NCBI RefSeq assembly: GCF_016801775.1
Contig: NZ_CP069004.1
Coordinates: 434,001 to 498,000, forward strand
DNA: 64,000 bases
Source: Sulfitobacter mediterraneus
GTDB taxonomy: Bacteria > Pseudomonadota > Alphaproteobacteria > Rhodobacterales > Rhodobacteraceae
Direction: 5' to 3'
Shown: positions 27,332 to 36,500 of the stretch, in pieces
How the letters are laid out: each line of letters opens with the position of its first letter
Position numbering within the stretch: the first letter of the stretch is position 1
Translations under genes and position numbers: made by a program
Notes under the pieces: generated by a model
The model's input: the letters and a program-made list of their open reading frames with translations, nothing else
The model's database searches: none
Told to the model about the DNA's origin: nothing

Positions 27332-27814
27332 TTAGTTCTTTTGACGATAGCTTTCGTGGCATGCGCCGCAGGATTTGCCAACCGCGCCAATTGCACCGCG
27401 CAATGAATCGAGCCCGGCGCCGGCTGATTGCTCCATCGCGATCGCAGCCTCGGCAAGTGCCATACCCTTTTCTGCGGCGGTGCTGCCGGGTTGCCAGATC
27501 GCGGGCAGTGCCGCAGTGGCTTCTGTGCCAAGCGCCTCGTTGTCGGATCCTTGCGGCCACATGCGCGACTGATCCATCTGCGCCAATGCCGCCAGATTGC
27601 TGGCCGCGGCACTGGCCGCCTCCGCGTCATAGGCAATGTCACCCTTGGCCATGCCGCCCAGAACGCTGATGTTAAATGAATACAGTGTCATCTGTGATTG
27701 CCGCGCTTTGACGGCTGCCATGATCGCCTTGTCCGCGTGGCCATCGCCCATCGCTGATGTGGCAACAACCGCCGCTGTGATCATGCCGCCAAGTGCGCAA
27801 ATTCCCAGTTTCAT
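27332..27814 (-). CDS. Cytochrome c'
   Basis: The 160-residue protein has a signal peptide (about 1-22) and a four-helix cytochrome c' domain ending with C-G-A-C-H near residue 148, which is the expected position for the single C-terminal heme c site, followed by E-S-Y-R-Q-K. Members bind NO and may protect against nitrosative stress in the periplasm. The ATG at 27814 (M-K-L-G-I-C) is preferred to the one at 27829. It is divergent from the LysR regulator at 27906. Confidence 0.92.
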   Translation of the reverse strand: MKLGICALGGMITAAVVATSAMGDGHADKAIMAAVKARQSQMTLYSFNISVLGGMAKGDIAYDAEAASAAASNLAALAQMDQSRMWPQGSDNEALGTEATAALPAIWQPGSTAAEKGMALAEAAIAMEQSAGAGLDSLRGAIGAVGKSCGACHESYRQKN

Positions 27815-27905
27815 CCGCAGTCCTCCCAAAAATATATATGCGGATCAGTCTAGCTGTGTGAATATTCAAAGGAAGTAGGAATAATTGCATAGGGTTTGCG
27901 AAATT

Positions 27906-28763
27906 ATGCACAGCTCAAACTGGGACAACCTGCGGTACGTCCTGTCGGTGATCGAGGCCGGATCGGTCAGCGCGGCCGCCCGTGATCTGGGCGTGAACCA
28001 TGCAACCGTGCTGAGGCGCGTCGCTGCATTTGAAGCGCAGAACGGTGGCGCAATCTTTGACCGAAACGCAAACGGCTACCGGGTGTTGCCCGGCAAGGAG
28101 GCGCTGGTTCAGGCGGTGCGGGAGGTTGAAAACGCGGTCCTGGGCGTTGAGCGGCTGATGCTGGGGGCAAATCCACAGCTGAGCGGGGTGGTGCGCATTT
28201 CATCCACGGATACCATTTGCCAGTATTTGTTGCCGGATGTCTTGCAGACCCTGAAGGCCGAAGCCCCGCAGCTTGAGATCGAATTGCTGAGCAATAACAG
28301 CCACCTCAATTTCGCGCGGATGGAGGCCGATCTGTTCGTGCGCCCCGCGATGACATTGCCGGAGGACATGATTGCCACATCCGTGACCCCGCTTGTGTTC
28401 CGGGCCTATGCCACCTCGGCGGATCTGGACAAATGGTTCAGGCTGCAAGGCCCATTGGCGCGATCAGTCCCGGCAAAATGGCTGTCTGCCAATGTGCCGG
28501 GCGACAGCATGCAGTCCGGATCGGACAGTTTTGTGGTTTTGTCCCGCATGGCGCAATCGGGGGCCGGGATTGCGGTCTTGCCATCATTCGTTGGCGACCG
28601 TGTTCCGGACCTTTTGCATCTGGCGGATAGAATGCCCGACATTGAAGTGCCGATCTGGGTGGGATCACATCAAGACTTGCGGGACATCCCCCGCATTCGC
28701 GCCGTTAGAAAAAGCGTGATTGCCCATCTTTCGGGACCGCGGATCCAAAGTCCCCCCGCATAG
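27906..28763 (+). CDS. LysR-type regulator
   Basis: The 285-residue protein has the LysR winged HTH (residues 1-60: L-R-Y-V-L-S-V-I-E-A-G-S-V-S-A-A-A-R-D-L) and a substrate-binding effector domain. I use the ATG at 27906 (M-H-S-S-N-W-D-N-L), which puts the HTH close to the N-terminus. It lies divergent from cytochrome c', 91 bases apart, and may regulate it. It converges on the VOC protein gene, leaving 2 bases between stops. Confidence 0.88.
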   Translation: MHSSNWDNLRYVLSVIEAGSVSAAARDLGVNHATVLRRVAAFEAQNGGAIFDRNANGYRVLPGKEALVQAVREVENAVLGVERLMLGANPQLSGVVRISSTDTICQYLLPDVLQTLKAEAPQLEIELLSNNSHLNFARMEADLFVRPAMTLPEDMIATSVTPLVFRAYATSADLDKWFRLQGPLARSVPAKWLSANVPGDSMQSGSDSFVVLSRMAQSGAGIAVLPSFVGDRVPDLLHLADRMPDIEVPIWVGSHQDLRDIPRIRAVRKSVIAHLSGPRIQSPPA

Positions 28764-28765
28764 AC

Positions 28766-29182
28766 CTAATCGTCCCGGCCGGGCTCATTTGGGTTGCTGG
28801 AAAACAATGCGATCTTGTTGCCTTGCGGGTCACGCAAGTAACAGACGTAAAAACGCGGCCCATAAGATGCACGAAACCCCGGCTGCCCTTCGTCCTGCCC
28901 GCCAGCGGCGAGGGCGGCGGCGTGCAATTGGCGCACCTGGCTTTGGCTGCCGGCCTCGAAGGCAACCATCGCGCCGTTTCCGGCTGTGGCCGGTTGCCCG
29001 TTAAAGGTCGGTTTGACGTAAAAATCCGGCAGGACCGGAGACTGCCCCGGTGCCACCGGCAGTGCAAAGCTGAGCCCCTCCGCACCCTCTGTCAGGCCGT
29101 AACCAAGCGCTGGCAAAAACGCAGAGTAGAACCGTTTCGCAAGTGCGATATCATCCGCACCAACAGTAACGTAGGCAATCAT
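28766..29182 (-). CDS. VOC family protein
   Basis: A 138-residue vicinal-oxygen-chelate/glyoxalase-fold protein (Y-V-T-V-G-A-D-D-I-A-L-A-K-R-F-Y at the start, G-P-R-F-Y-V-C-Y-L-R-D-P-Q-G-N-K near the end). Substrate unknown. It lies 87 bases from the IclR gene on the same strand and could be read from its own promoter. Confidence 0.85.
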   Translation of the reverse strand: MIAYVTVGADDIALAKRFYSAFLPALGYGLTEGAEGLSFALPVAPGQSPVLPDFYVKPTFNGQPATAGNGAMVAFEAGSQSQVRQLHAAALAAGGQDEGQPGFRASYGPRFYVCYLRDPQGNKIALFSSNPNEPGRDD

Positions 29183-29268
29183 AGCGGGCTGTTCCTTTCC
29201 GTGGCTTTCCGCCAGGTCATTTGGTTTCTGCCTGATTGCGGGCCAACGTGCAATCGGGCATGGCGGTG

Positions 29269-30015
29269 TTACCTGCGCAGGCTCATCGCCGCCTTGCGCA
29301 GGATATCGAGGACGTGATCAAGCTGGCTTTGCCGGTCAAGGTAATTGACCGATGCAGTGGTCGCCAAGACCGCCTGCGTTTGTGAAATGCCGTGAACCGG
29401 TACTGCCACCCCGGCGGCGCCCATCTCGAACTCGTTGGCGGCAAAGGCAAAGCCCTGGGTGGCGGCCTTGTGAATTTCGGCCTCAAGGGCAGGGCGGTCC
29501 AGTGTCGTCTGTTCGGTAAACCGCACCATCCCGCAATCGTTGATGATCTGTTCCCGCTCTGGCCCAGAGCAACCGGCCAGCAGCATGCGCCCGACCGCCG
29601 TGGGTAACAGCGGCAGTGTGCTGCCGACCGACAGGCCCAGAGACAGGCGCGCCGAAGGCACGGCGGATCGCGCCACATAGATGGCCCGTGTGCCATCGCG
29701 CACCGCAAGTGCAATCTCTCCGTCCAGCTCTCTGGCGAATTGATCCAGTGTCGGCTGCACGGACTTGCCTATATATTCTGCCTTGAGATAACCGCCCGCG
29801 ATGGCCAGCACCTTGGGTGTCAGCCGCAAGGCCTTTTCGTGTTTGTAAAGGTAGCCACTGCTTTGCAATGTCAGGCACAGGCGGCGGGCTGTGGCCCGAT
29901 CAAAGCCGGTCAGCCGAGCAATGTCGGCCATGGTCAGATCGTTCCGCCCGCCCTCAAAGCAGCTCAGAACGGCAAGGCCTTTGGCAAATGTTGATGCGGT
30001 GTCACGCGTGGTCAT
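29269..30015 (-). CDS. IclR-type regulator of the split oxygenase operon
   Basis: The 248-residue protein has an IclR winged HTH in residues 8-70 (L-A-V-L-S-C-F...M-A-D-I-A-R-L-T-G-F-D-R-A-T-A-R-R-L) and a C-terminal IclR effector domain (about 80-245). It resembles the PcaR/PobR-like activators of aromatic catabolism. It is divergent from the Rieske gene at 30100 with an 84-base shared region that contains a direct repeat. Regulation of the oxygenase operon is inferred from position. Confidence 0.9.
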   Translation of the reverse strand: MTTRDTASTFAKGLAVLSCFEGGRNDLTMADIARLTGFDRATARRLCLTLQSSGYLYKHEKALRLTPKVLAIAGGYLKAEYIGKSVQPTLDQFARELDGEIALAVRDGTRAIYVARSAVPSARLSLGLSVGSTLPLLPTAVGRMLLAGCSGPEREQIINDCGMVRFTEQTTLDRPALEAEIHKAATQGFAFAANEFEMGAAGVAVPVHGISQTQAVLATTASVNYLDRQSQLDHVLDILRKAAMSLRR

Positions 30016-30043
30016 GTTGACGGGGGTCCAATTGTTGGGTTAC

Positions 30044-30076
30044 GTTCATATTACGCATTTAAGTTCATATATCGCA
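30044..30076. promoter_or_regulatory. Direct-repeat IclR operator candidate
   Basis: GTTCATATTACGCA at 30044-30057 and GTTCATATATCGCA at 30063-30076 match in 12 of 14 bases, 19 bases apart (about two helical turns), between the divergent IclR and Rieske genes. Confidence 0.55.
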
Positions 30077-30099
30077 CAAATGAAGAGGGTTCAACAATC

Positions 30100-30495
30100 A
30101 TGACAACCTCCCCGATCACTGCGGACAATCACGCTGAGGGTCATTGGAAGGTCATCGCGCAATCCGCGACGCTGGATGCGGGCCGTCCACTTTTGCCGAT
30201 CACCCTTGGCAGTGATCGTTATGTCCTGTTCCGTGATGAGGAAGGCGGCTTGGGGTTGATTGGCAGGAACTGCCCGCACCGGGGGGCAGATCTGTGCTTT
30301 GGCCGGCTTGAAGACAACGGGTTGCGCTGCCCCTTTCATGGCTGGCACTTTGACCGGACCGGCCAATGCGTGGAACAACCTGCCGAACCGGAAGGGTCCA
30401 AAATGTACACCCAGATCAAAGTGCCGATGGTGCCGGTGAAAGAGGAAAACGGTGTCATCTCGGCATGGTGCGAAACACAGGGGGACAACACATGA
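30100..30495 (+). CDS. Stand-alone Rieske [2Fe-2S] protein, partner of split oxygenase
   Basis: The 131-residue protein is a full Rieske domain. Cluster ligands are Cys58 and His60 in C-P-H-R-G-A-D-L and Cys77 and His80 in C-P-F-H-G-W-H-F (C-x-H, 16 residues, C-x-x-H). Its sequence looks like the Rieske half of phthalate-dioxygenase-type terminal oxygenases rather than a separate ferredoxin (V-E-Q-P-A-E-P-E after the second loop). It ends in ATGA, overlapping the start of the next gene by 4 bases. It would pass electrons from a reductase to the mononuclear iron of the large subunit; no reductase gene is seen here. Confidence 0.85.
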   Translation: MTTSPITADNHAEGHWKVIAQSATLDAGRPLLPITLGSDRYVLFRDEEGGLGLIGRNCPHRGADLCFGRLEDNGLRCPFHGWHFDRTGQCVEQPAEPEGSKMYTQIKVPMVPVKEENGVISAWCETQGDNT

Positions 30496-31718
30496 TCAGC
30501 CAGGCCTTGAACGACCAGATCACGCGCATTGGTCCAAACACCGATGCAGGCAACGTGCTGCGCCACTATTGGCAGCCTGCCGCGCTAAGCGACGAATTGC
30601 GGGGCGATTTTCCCGTTGCGGTCAATCTGCTGGGTGAACGTCTGGCCCTTGTTCGCGCCGATAGCGGCACACTGAACCTGAGAACACGCATCGCACCGGA
30701 GGGAGAGCCACCGGCCTATTGTCCCGCACCGCAAGAGATCATCCTTGATCCAAACGGACCGAGCTATCCCGTCCATGAGATCAAAGGGGCGGTCTTTGCC
30801 TATATGGGGCCTGGCGATCCGCCTAAGTTCCCAAACTTTGATTGTTTCCGCGCACCGGACAGCCATGTTTTTGCGTTCAAAGGCCTGTGGCGCTGCAACT
30901 GGCTTCAGGCATTGGAGATCGGTATTGATCCGGCCCATGCCTCGTTCCTGCACAGGTTCCTGGAAGACGAAGACCCAAGCGACAGCTATGGCAAACAATT
31001 CCGGGACAAGGCGGCCCATACCGACATGCCCATGACGCAGGTGCTGCGCGAATACCCACGGCCAGAGATCAAGGTGGACGAGACCGACTATGGCCTCAAG
31101 ATCACCGCGCTGCGCCATATGGACAACGACCTGACCCATGTCCGCGTGACCAACCAGATTTTTCCCGAGGCGATCTGCATTCCGATGTCGCGCGAGATGA
31201 CGATCACCCAGTGGCATGTGCCGATCGATGATGAAAACTGCTATTGGTTCACGATCTTCACCAGCTTCAAAAACCCGGTGAACAAGGAACTGATGCGAGA
31301 ACAGCGGCTCAAAGAGCACAGCTTGCCGGATTACGCGCCACTGAAGAACCGCGACAACAACTATCACTACGATCCGGCCGAACAGGAGACCCTGACCTAT
31401 ACAGGCATGGGGCTGGACATTAACGTGCATGATCAATGGGCGGTTGAAGGGATGGGCGCAATTCAGGACCGGAGACAAGAACATCTGGGCCGCAGTGATG
31501 TGGCGATCATCCGTTATCGGCGGATGTTGCGAAAGGCGATTGCAGATCTCGCGGCGGAGCGGCCTGAGGATTTGCCGATGCAAGGCCGGGCGGATGTAAT
31601 GGGGATTCTTGGCCCACTGTCAAACGACGCCATCGCGCCGACCGCCAACTGGCAAAGCGCAAGCCATGCGGCAGATATTGCACGGCGGTCAGAATGCCCT
31701 TGGGACGCATCGGTTTAA
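30492..31718 (+). CDS. Rieske-less catalytic subunit of an aromatic-ring-hydroxylating-type oxygenase
   Basis: A 408-residue protein homologous to the alpha subunits of phthalate-dioxygenase-like oxygenases. The N-terminal start L-R-H-Y-W-Q-P-A-A-L and Y-P-V-H-E-I-K-G-A-V-F-A-Y-M-G-P-G are typical, but between them the two cluster loops are missing and replaced by about 28 residues with a lone Cys77. The mononuclear iron site is intact: D-P-A-H-A-S-F-L-H gives Asp146, His149 and His154, and I-Q-D-R-R-Q-E-H-L-G-R-S-D follows near the C-terminus. Its start overlaps the Rieske gene stop (ATGA), which implies coupled synthesis of equal amounts. Substrate unknown. Confidence 0.85.
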   Translation: MISQALNDQITRIGPNTDAGNVLRHYWQPAALSDELRGDFPVAVNLLGERLALVRADSGTLNLRTRIAPEGEPPAYCPAPQEIILDPNGPSYPVHEIKGAVFAYMGPGDPPKFPNFDCFRAPDSHVFAFKGLWRCNWLQALEIGIDPAHASFLHRFLEDEDPSDSYGKQFRDKAAHTDMPMTQVLREYPRPEIKVDETDYGLKITALRHMDNDLTHVRVTNQIFPEAICIPMSREMTITQWHVPIDDENCYWFTIFTSFKNPVNKELMREQRLKEHSLPDYAPLKNRDNNYHYDPAEQETLTYTGMGLDINVHDQWAVEGMGAIQDRRQEHLGRSDVAIIRYRRMLRKAIADLAAERPEDLPMQGRADVMGILGPLSNDAIAPTANWQSASHAADIARRSECPWDASV

Positions 31719-31724
31719 GTATTT

Positions 31725-33128
31725 ATGAACACCCGCGCAGAACTCATTTCGCATGTCCTTGAAACCGTTGCGCAACAGGGTGTTGAGACCCTGCGCATCT
31801 GTTTTGTCGATCAACACGGTATCTTGCGCGGCAAGACCATCGTCGCCGGCGCTTTGGAAACCGCCTTTGAAAAGGGCATCGGCATCCCCTCTACGCTGCT
31901 GCTCAAAGACACGTCCAACAGCACCGTCTTCCCGGTCTGGACCGAAGGGGCGCAGGTCGCGGATCTGCCCTTGGCAGGCGCGGGTGATGTGTTGATCCGA
32001 CCGGACCCGGCACGGTTTTTCATCCTGCCATGGTCGCCCCATTCAGCGATTTTGCTTTGCGATGTGCTGGACCGAAGCGGCGCCGAGGTGCCCTTTGCCT
32101 GCGGCGCAGTACTGGCCAAGGCGGTGGCTGATCTGGACGCTGCGGGCTATCAGGCGGTCTTTGGGCTTGAGGTCGAATTTCAGGTTTTTCAGTTGCGCGA
32201 TGCCGCGCTGGGACATGCGCAAGCCACCATGCCCCCCGCGCCCGTGCAGACATCCAACCTGACCCAGGGCCATCAGTACCTCAGCGAAACCCGCTATTCC
32301 GAAGCGCAGGATCTTTTGGATGATCTGCGCCGCAACGCCGATGCCATGGGGCTTGAGCCGCGTTCGATGGAAATCGAAATGGGGCCAAGCCAGTTCGAGT
32401 TCACCTTTGCCCCGTCAGACCCGCAGACCCAAGCGGATCGGTTTGTGCTGTTTCGCACAATGGTCAAGGAGGTCTGCCAGACGCGGGGGCTCCATGCCAC
32501 ATTCATGGCCAAACCCAACCTGCCCAATGCGGCGGCGAACGGCTGGCACATCCATCAGTCCCTGATTGCAAACGACACGGGCCAGAACGTATTTGTGCCA
32601 AAGGCAGATGGCGGGCTGACGCCGCAAGCCGATGGCTGGATCGCGGGTTTGTTGGCACATGCCACTGCGTCCTGCTTGCTGACGAACCCGACGGTGAACA
32701 GCTACAAACGATTCACGCCTTTCCAACTGGCCCCGAACCGCATTCAATGGGGCTGGGACAATCGCGGCGCGATGGTGCGGGCGCTGATGTATCCCGGTGA
32801 CGCCGCGTCGCGCATTGAAAACCGTGTGGCCGACACCACCGCAAATCCGCATTTCGCCTTTGCCGCGCAAATTTATGCAGGGCTGGCCGGGCTGCGATCC
32901 CAAACACCTGCGCCGCCTGCCACGGAATCCCCTTACGGCGAAGGCGCAGACCGGTTGCCGCAAAGCCTGCTGGCGGCGATTGAAGCCTTTGACGGATCAG
33001 GCCACATCCGGCAAAGTTTTGGTGCGGAATTCACATCCTACCTGGCCACACTCAAACGCGCAGAATGGGACCGGTACCTGATGACCGTTTCGGAGTGGGA
33101 ACAGCAAGAATACTTTGGCTTGTTCTGA
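31725..33128 (+). CDS. Glutamine-synthetase-like gamma-glutamyl ligase
   Basis: This 467-residue protein is a GS-family member distinct from glnA. It keeps N-P-T-V-N-S-Y-K-R-F and a W-H-I-H-Q-S-L segment, but has A-N-G where true GS has G-S-G and N-R-G-A-M-V-R in place of the usual N-R-S-A-x-x-R, and it lacks the K-N-L-Y adenylylation loop. Such paralogues (PuuA, IpuC, aniline-type enzymes) attach glutamate to amines. It lies 6 bases after the oxygenase gene, so a gamma-glutamylated amine intermediate is a reasonable inference. Confidence 0.85.
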   Translation: MNTRAELISHVLETVAQQGVETLRICFVDQHGILRGKTIVAGALETAFEKGIGIPSTLLLKDTSNSTVFPVWTEGAQVADLPLAGAGDVLIRPDPARFFILPWSPHSAILLCDVLDRSGAEVPFACGAVLAKAVADLDAAGYQAVFGLEVEFQVFQLRDAALGHAQATMPPAPVQTSNLTQGHQYLSETRYSEAQDLLDDLRRNADAMGLEPRSMEIEMGPSQFEFTFAPSDPQTQADRFVLFRTMVKEVCQTRGLHATFMAKPNLPNAAANGWHIHQSLIANDTGQNVFVPKADGGLTPQADGWIAGLLAHATASCLLTNPTVNSYKRFTPFQLAPNRIQWGWDNRGAMVRALMYPGDAASRIENRVADTTANPHFAFAAQIYAGLAGLRSQTPAPPATESPYGEGADRLPQSLLAAIEAFDGSGHIRQSFGAEFTSYLATLKRAEWDRYLMTVSEWEQQEYFGLF

Positions 33129-33550
33129 TGATGGACGCTGTTGTGCGATCGCAAGCGCCGGGTCGTTTTGGCGATTTCATCGATGGCTATTTCCCACTGG
33201 AAATTTCCATTCTTCACCTGATGCAGCGGCGCGGGTTGTCTCATGCGCGGCTGACGCTCAGCCATGCCCCTATCATGCATATCCCGGATCTGCACCCCGA
33301 TGCGCCGGTCCCGTTGAACATCACCGCCGGGCGGGCAGGGATGATTGATCAGATGGTGTTGGCGGTACATGCGGCGGGCCGGATATGCCGCCTGCAGGGC
33401 CACGCGTCTTGGCGGTGGCTGGATGGCTCAGAGACGGGCCGAACCTTTGATCCGCTAACGCGGCTGGCCGAGCCGGCCTATTTGCAAGGCGAAGCCATAA
33501 CCGCCGCCGACGTACCGCCCTTTGAGGGCGCGGCCATTCTGCGGGCGTAG
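33128..33550 (+). CDS. Uncharacterised protein of the oxygenase operon
   Basis: A 140-residue soluble protein with no recognised family. It starts by overlapping the ligase stop (TGATGATG); ATG 33131 is an alternative. Notable segments are F-G-D-F-I-D-G-Y-F-P-L-E-I-S-I-L-H-L, the His-rich middle S-H-A-P-I-M-H-I-P-D-L-H and A-G-M-I-D-Q-M-V-L-A-V-H-A-A-G. The clustered His and Asp residues could bind metal, but no known motif matches. The tight coupling suggests it is part of the same pathway. Confidence 0.65.
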   Translation: MMDAVVRSQAPGRFGDFIDGYFPLEISILHLMQRRGLSHARLTLSHAPIMHIPDLHPDAPVPLNITAGRAGMIDQMVLAVHAAGRICRLQGHASWRWLDGSETGRTFDPLTRLAEPAYLQGEAITAADVPPFEGAAILRA

Positions 33551-33591
33551 CGGCACGCTGGCGCGGCGCGCGAAGGGCCAACCGCCCCAGC

Positions 33592-36500
33592 CTAGAAGCC
33601 CAGCAACGGGTCTTCCATTTCATCGGGATCATCCGGCGGAATCAGGCTGTCATCGGCACTTTCCGGCAGGGCGAGCGCCGCCATGATCTCTTCGCCTGTC
33701 ATCTCTTCTGGTCCCGTTGCCAGGGCAGGGGCATCTTGCCAGAAGCTATCGGTTTGCGTGACCACAAGTTGCAGCGCATCGCGGCCGATCTCATCGCCCG
33801 CCTCGTCAAACTCCACCACCGACACGTCATAGATGTGGTCGCCGTTGGTGTCCCAGAGTTGATCATATGACGGGGTGAACCAGCTTTTGTTGCTGATCTC
33901 GCCGGTGTCATTGTCCACATTGAAGTGGCCCGCGTCCGGCCCTTCGAGGGCAAAGCGCAAGACAGCCTCATCCGTGCCGCCGCCGTTATCGCCACCAGTG
34001 TCACCGCCTGTGCCGCCATCGGGATCAATGTCATCGCCAGTGCCCGGTTCATCGCCCGGATCGGTGTCGCCGCCATCGCCGTCAGGGGCATCGCCAACCT
34101 GCCAGAACGTGTCTGTGGGGGTCACAACCAGTTCGAAATGGCTGGCGCTGATCTCTTCGCCGTTTGCGTCCAGACCAAGCACGGAAACCTCGTAGATGTG
34201 ATCGCCATTGGTATCCCAAACCTGATCGTAGTTCGGCGTGAACCAATCCTTGTTGGTAACTTCGCCGGTGTCCGGATCAAGGTCGAAATGTCCTGCATCC
34301 GTGCCGGCCAAAACGTATGTTTCGCCTGCGCCGGTGCCGCCATCCAACGGATCGCCGCCACTGCCCCCATCGACGGTGTCATCGCCATTGCCGCCATCGA
34401 CGGTGTCATCGCCACTGCCGCCATCGACGGTATCATCGCCACTGCCGCCATCGACGGTGTCATCGCCAATGCCGCCGTCGACGGTGTCATCACCATTGCC
34501 ATCATCGACCGTGTCGTCACCACCCGACAGATCAATCGCATCGCGCCAGATCGCCTCTGTTGGGGTCACCACCAATTGCAGATCGCTTCGGCCAATTTCG
34601 GCTCCGGTGGCATCATGTTCCACGACTGAGGCTTCATAGATGTGATCGCCATTGGTGTCCCAAACCTGCGCGTAGTTCGGTGTGAACCAATCCTTGTTGC
34701 TGACCTCGCCTGTGACGGTATCAATGTCAAAATGGCCTGCGTCCGGCCCGTCCAGTGAATAGTATGGACCATCGCCCGTACCGCCATCGACGGTATCATC
34801 TCCATTGCCGCCACCGACGGTATCATCACCATTGCCGCCATCGACAGTGTCATCGTCGCTGCCATCATCAACGGTGTCTTCAACGACCTCGGGCAGAACC
34901 AGATCACCAGTGAGACCAAAATCACCGGCGCTCAGCGGCGCATCGGACAGAACAGTGACTGTCAAGACACCGTCGGTCACGGGCAGGGTTATGGTCATTT
35001 CGCCATTCACCCAAGACAGGGCCGTTGAAAGGTCTTCTACCCTATCAAAACCTGCAATCTCGGAGAGGTCGATCTGGTCTGCCGCGCCATTGGCGCCAAA
35101 ATCGGTGATGCGCACGCTGCCGGGCAGGTCTTGCAAAAAGAACACGTCATCGCCATCGCCGCCGGTCACAATATCGCTGCCGCCACCTGCATACAGCAGA
35201 TCATCGCCAGCGCCGCTGTTGATCTGGTCATTCCCCGCACCGCCCAGCAACGTGTCATTGCCAACGCCGGAGTTCATCAGATCGTTGCCATTGCCGCCCT
35301 CGGCATAAAAGCCGGACCCGGCGCTGCCGCCATCCAGTATGTCATTGCCATCATCCAGAAAAATCCGGTCGGATCCTTCAGGCGTGCCGATAAACACCAG
35401 ATCATTGCCGTCGCCGCCGTGGATTTCGTCATCAAGCTGGCTGCCTGCAATCAGGTCATCGCCTGCGCCGCCATATATCGTGTCGGTGCCGCGCCCGCCG
35501 ATCAATGTGTCATTTCCGTCATTGCCATAAACGATATCGTCTTCGTCGCGGGCAAAAACGTGATCGTTGCCGGCACCGGCGGTGATCACGTCGTCGCCAT
35601 AAAGCCCCTCGATCTGGTCATCGCCATCACCGCCGTTGATCGTATCGGCCCCATGACCTCCGCGCAGCGTATCTGCGCCATCGCCGCCATCGATCAGATC
35701 GTCGCCCATATCCCCTTCGACGGAATCGTCACCGCCAAGGGCAAGGATCGTGTCATCGCCGGTGGTGCCAACCAGAGTGTCGTCCCCTTCGGTGCCTTGG
35801 CTTGCGTCAGGCTCTTCCTCCGGCGGGTTGCTGTCGGAAACATAAGCTGCCGTTTCAAAATCCTGCACCAGCGGCGCGCCATCAACCTGTTCAAATCCGG
35901 TGCCTGTAGAAAGGGCGACCTGCACCCCCTCTGCGCCAAAGCCGACCAGATCTGCCAGGCCATCGCCATTCACATCACCGACGCTGCGTGCGTCATCCGC
36001 ATTGGTCCAGCCATCGGATGTGCCCATGAGCGTGGTCCAGAGCGTTGCATCGTTAAACCCGGTGCCGGTTGCGGTTGCGACATAGACACCATCCGCACCG
36101 AAGGACACGATATCGGCCCGCCCATCGCCATCAACATCTGCAACTGTGCGGGTGTGATCCGCTGCGTTCCAGTCACTGCCCGCCGCAGCCTCATCCAGCC
36201 AAAGCTCGGTCTCGTCAAAGCCATTGCCGTTGGAGGTGGCGACCGATACGCCATCACTGCCAAATCCGACAATATCGGCCAGCCCGTCACCGTTCACATC
36301 ATCCAACACCCGTACATGGGCATCCATGCGCCAGCCGTCGTTATATCCAAAATCGGTTGACCATCCTTGGCCCGCCTCAAATTCCGTTCCGTTGGACAAG
36401 GCCACGGTCACGCGGTTCTCGCCAAAGGCCACCACATCGGCCAGCCCGTCGCCGTCCACATCAGCAACCTCACGTTCATGGCGGCTGCTGTCCCATCCGG

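Noticed and set aside
30100-31718. Rieske gene pair as a single frameshifted alpha subunit
   Set aside because: Both frames contain their own version of the Rieske-flanking strands and complete starts and stops, so joining them would duplicate the region rather than restore a normal protein.
34362-34520. Possible CRISPR array
   Set aside because: 27-bp units are tandem without spacers and encode in-frame RTX nonapeptides.
35131-36360. 409-residue forward ORF with Ile-Ala repeats
   Set aside because: It is the reverse complement of RTX and FG-GAP repeats; low-complexity repetition follows from the repeat DNA.
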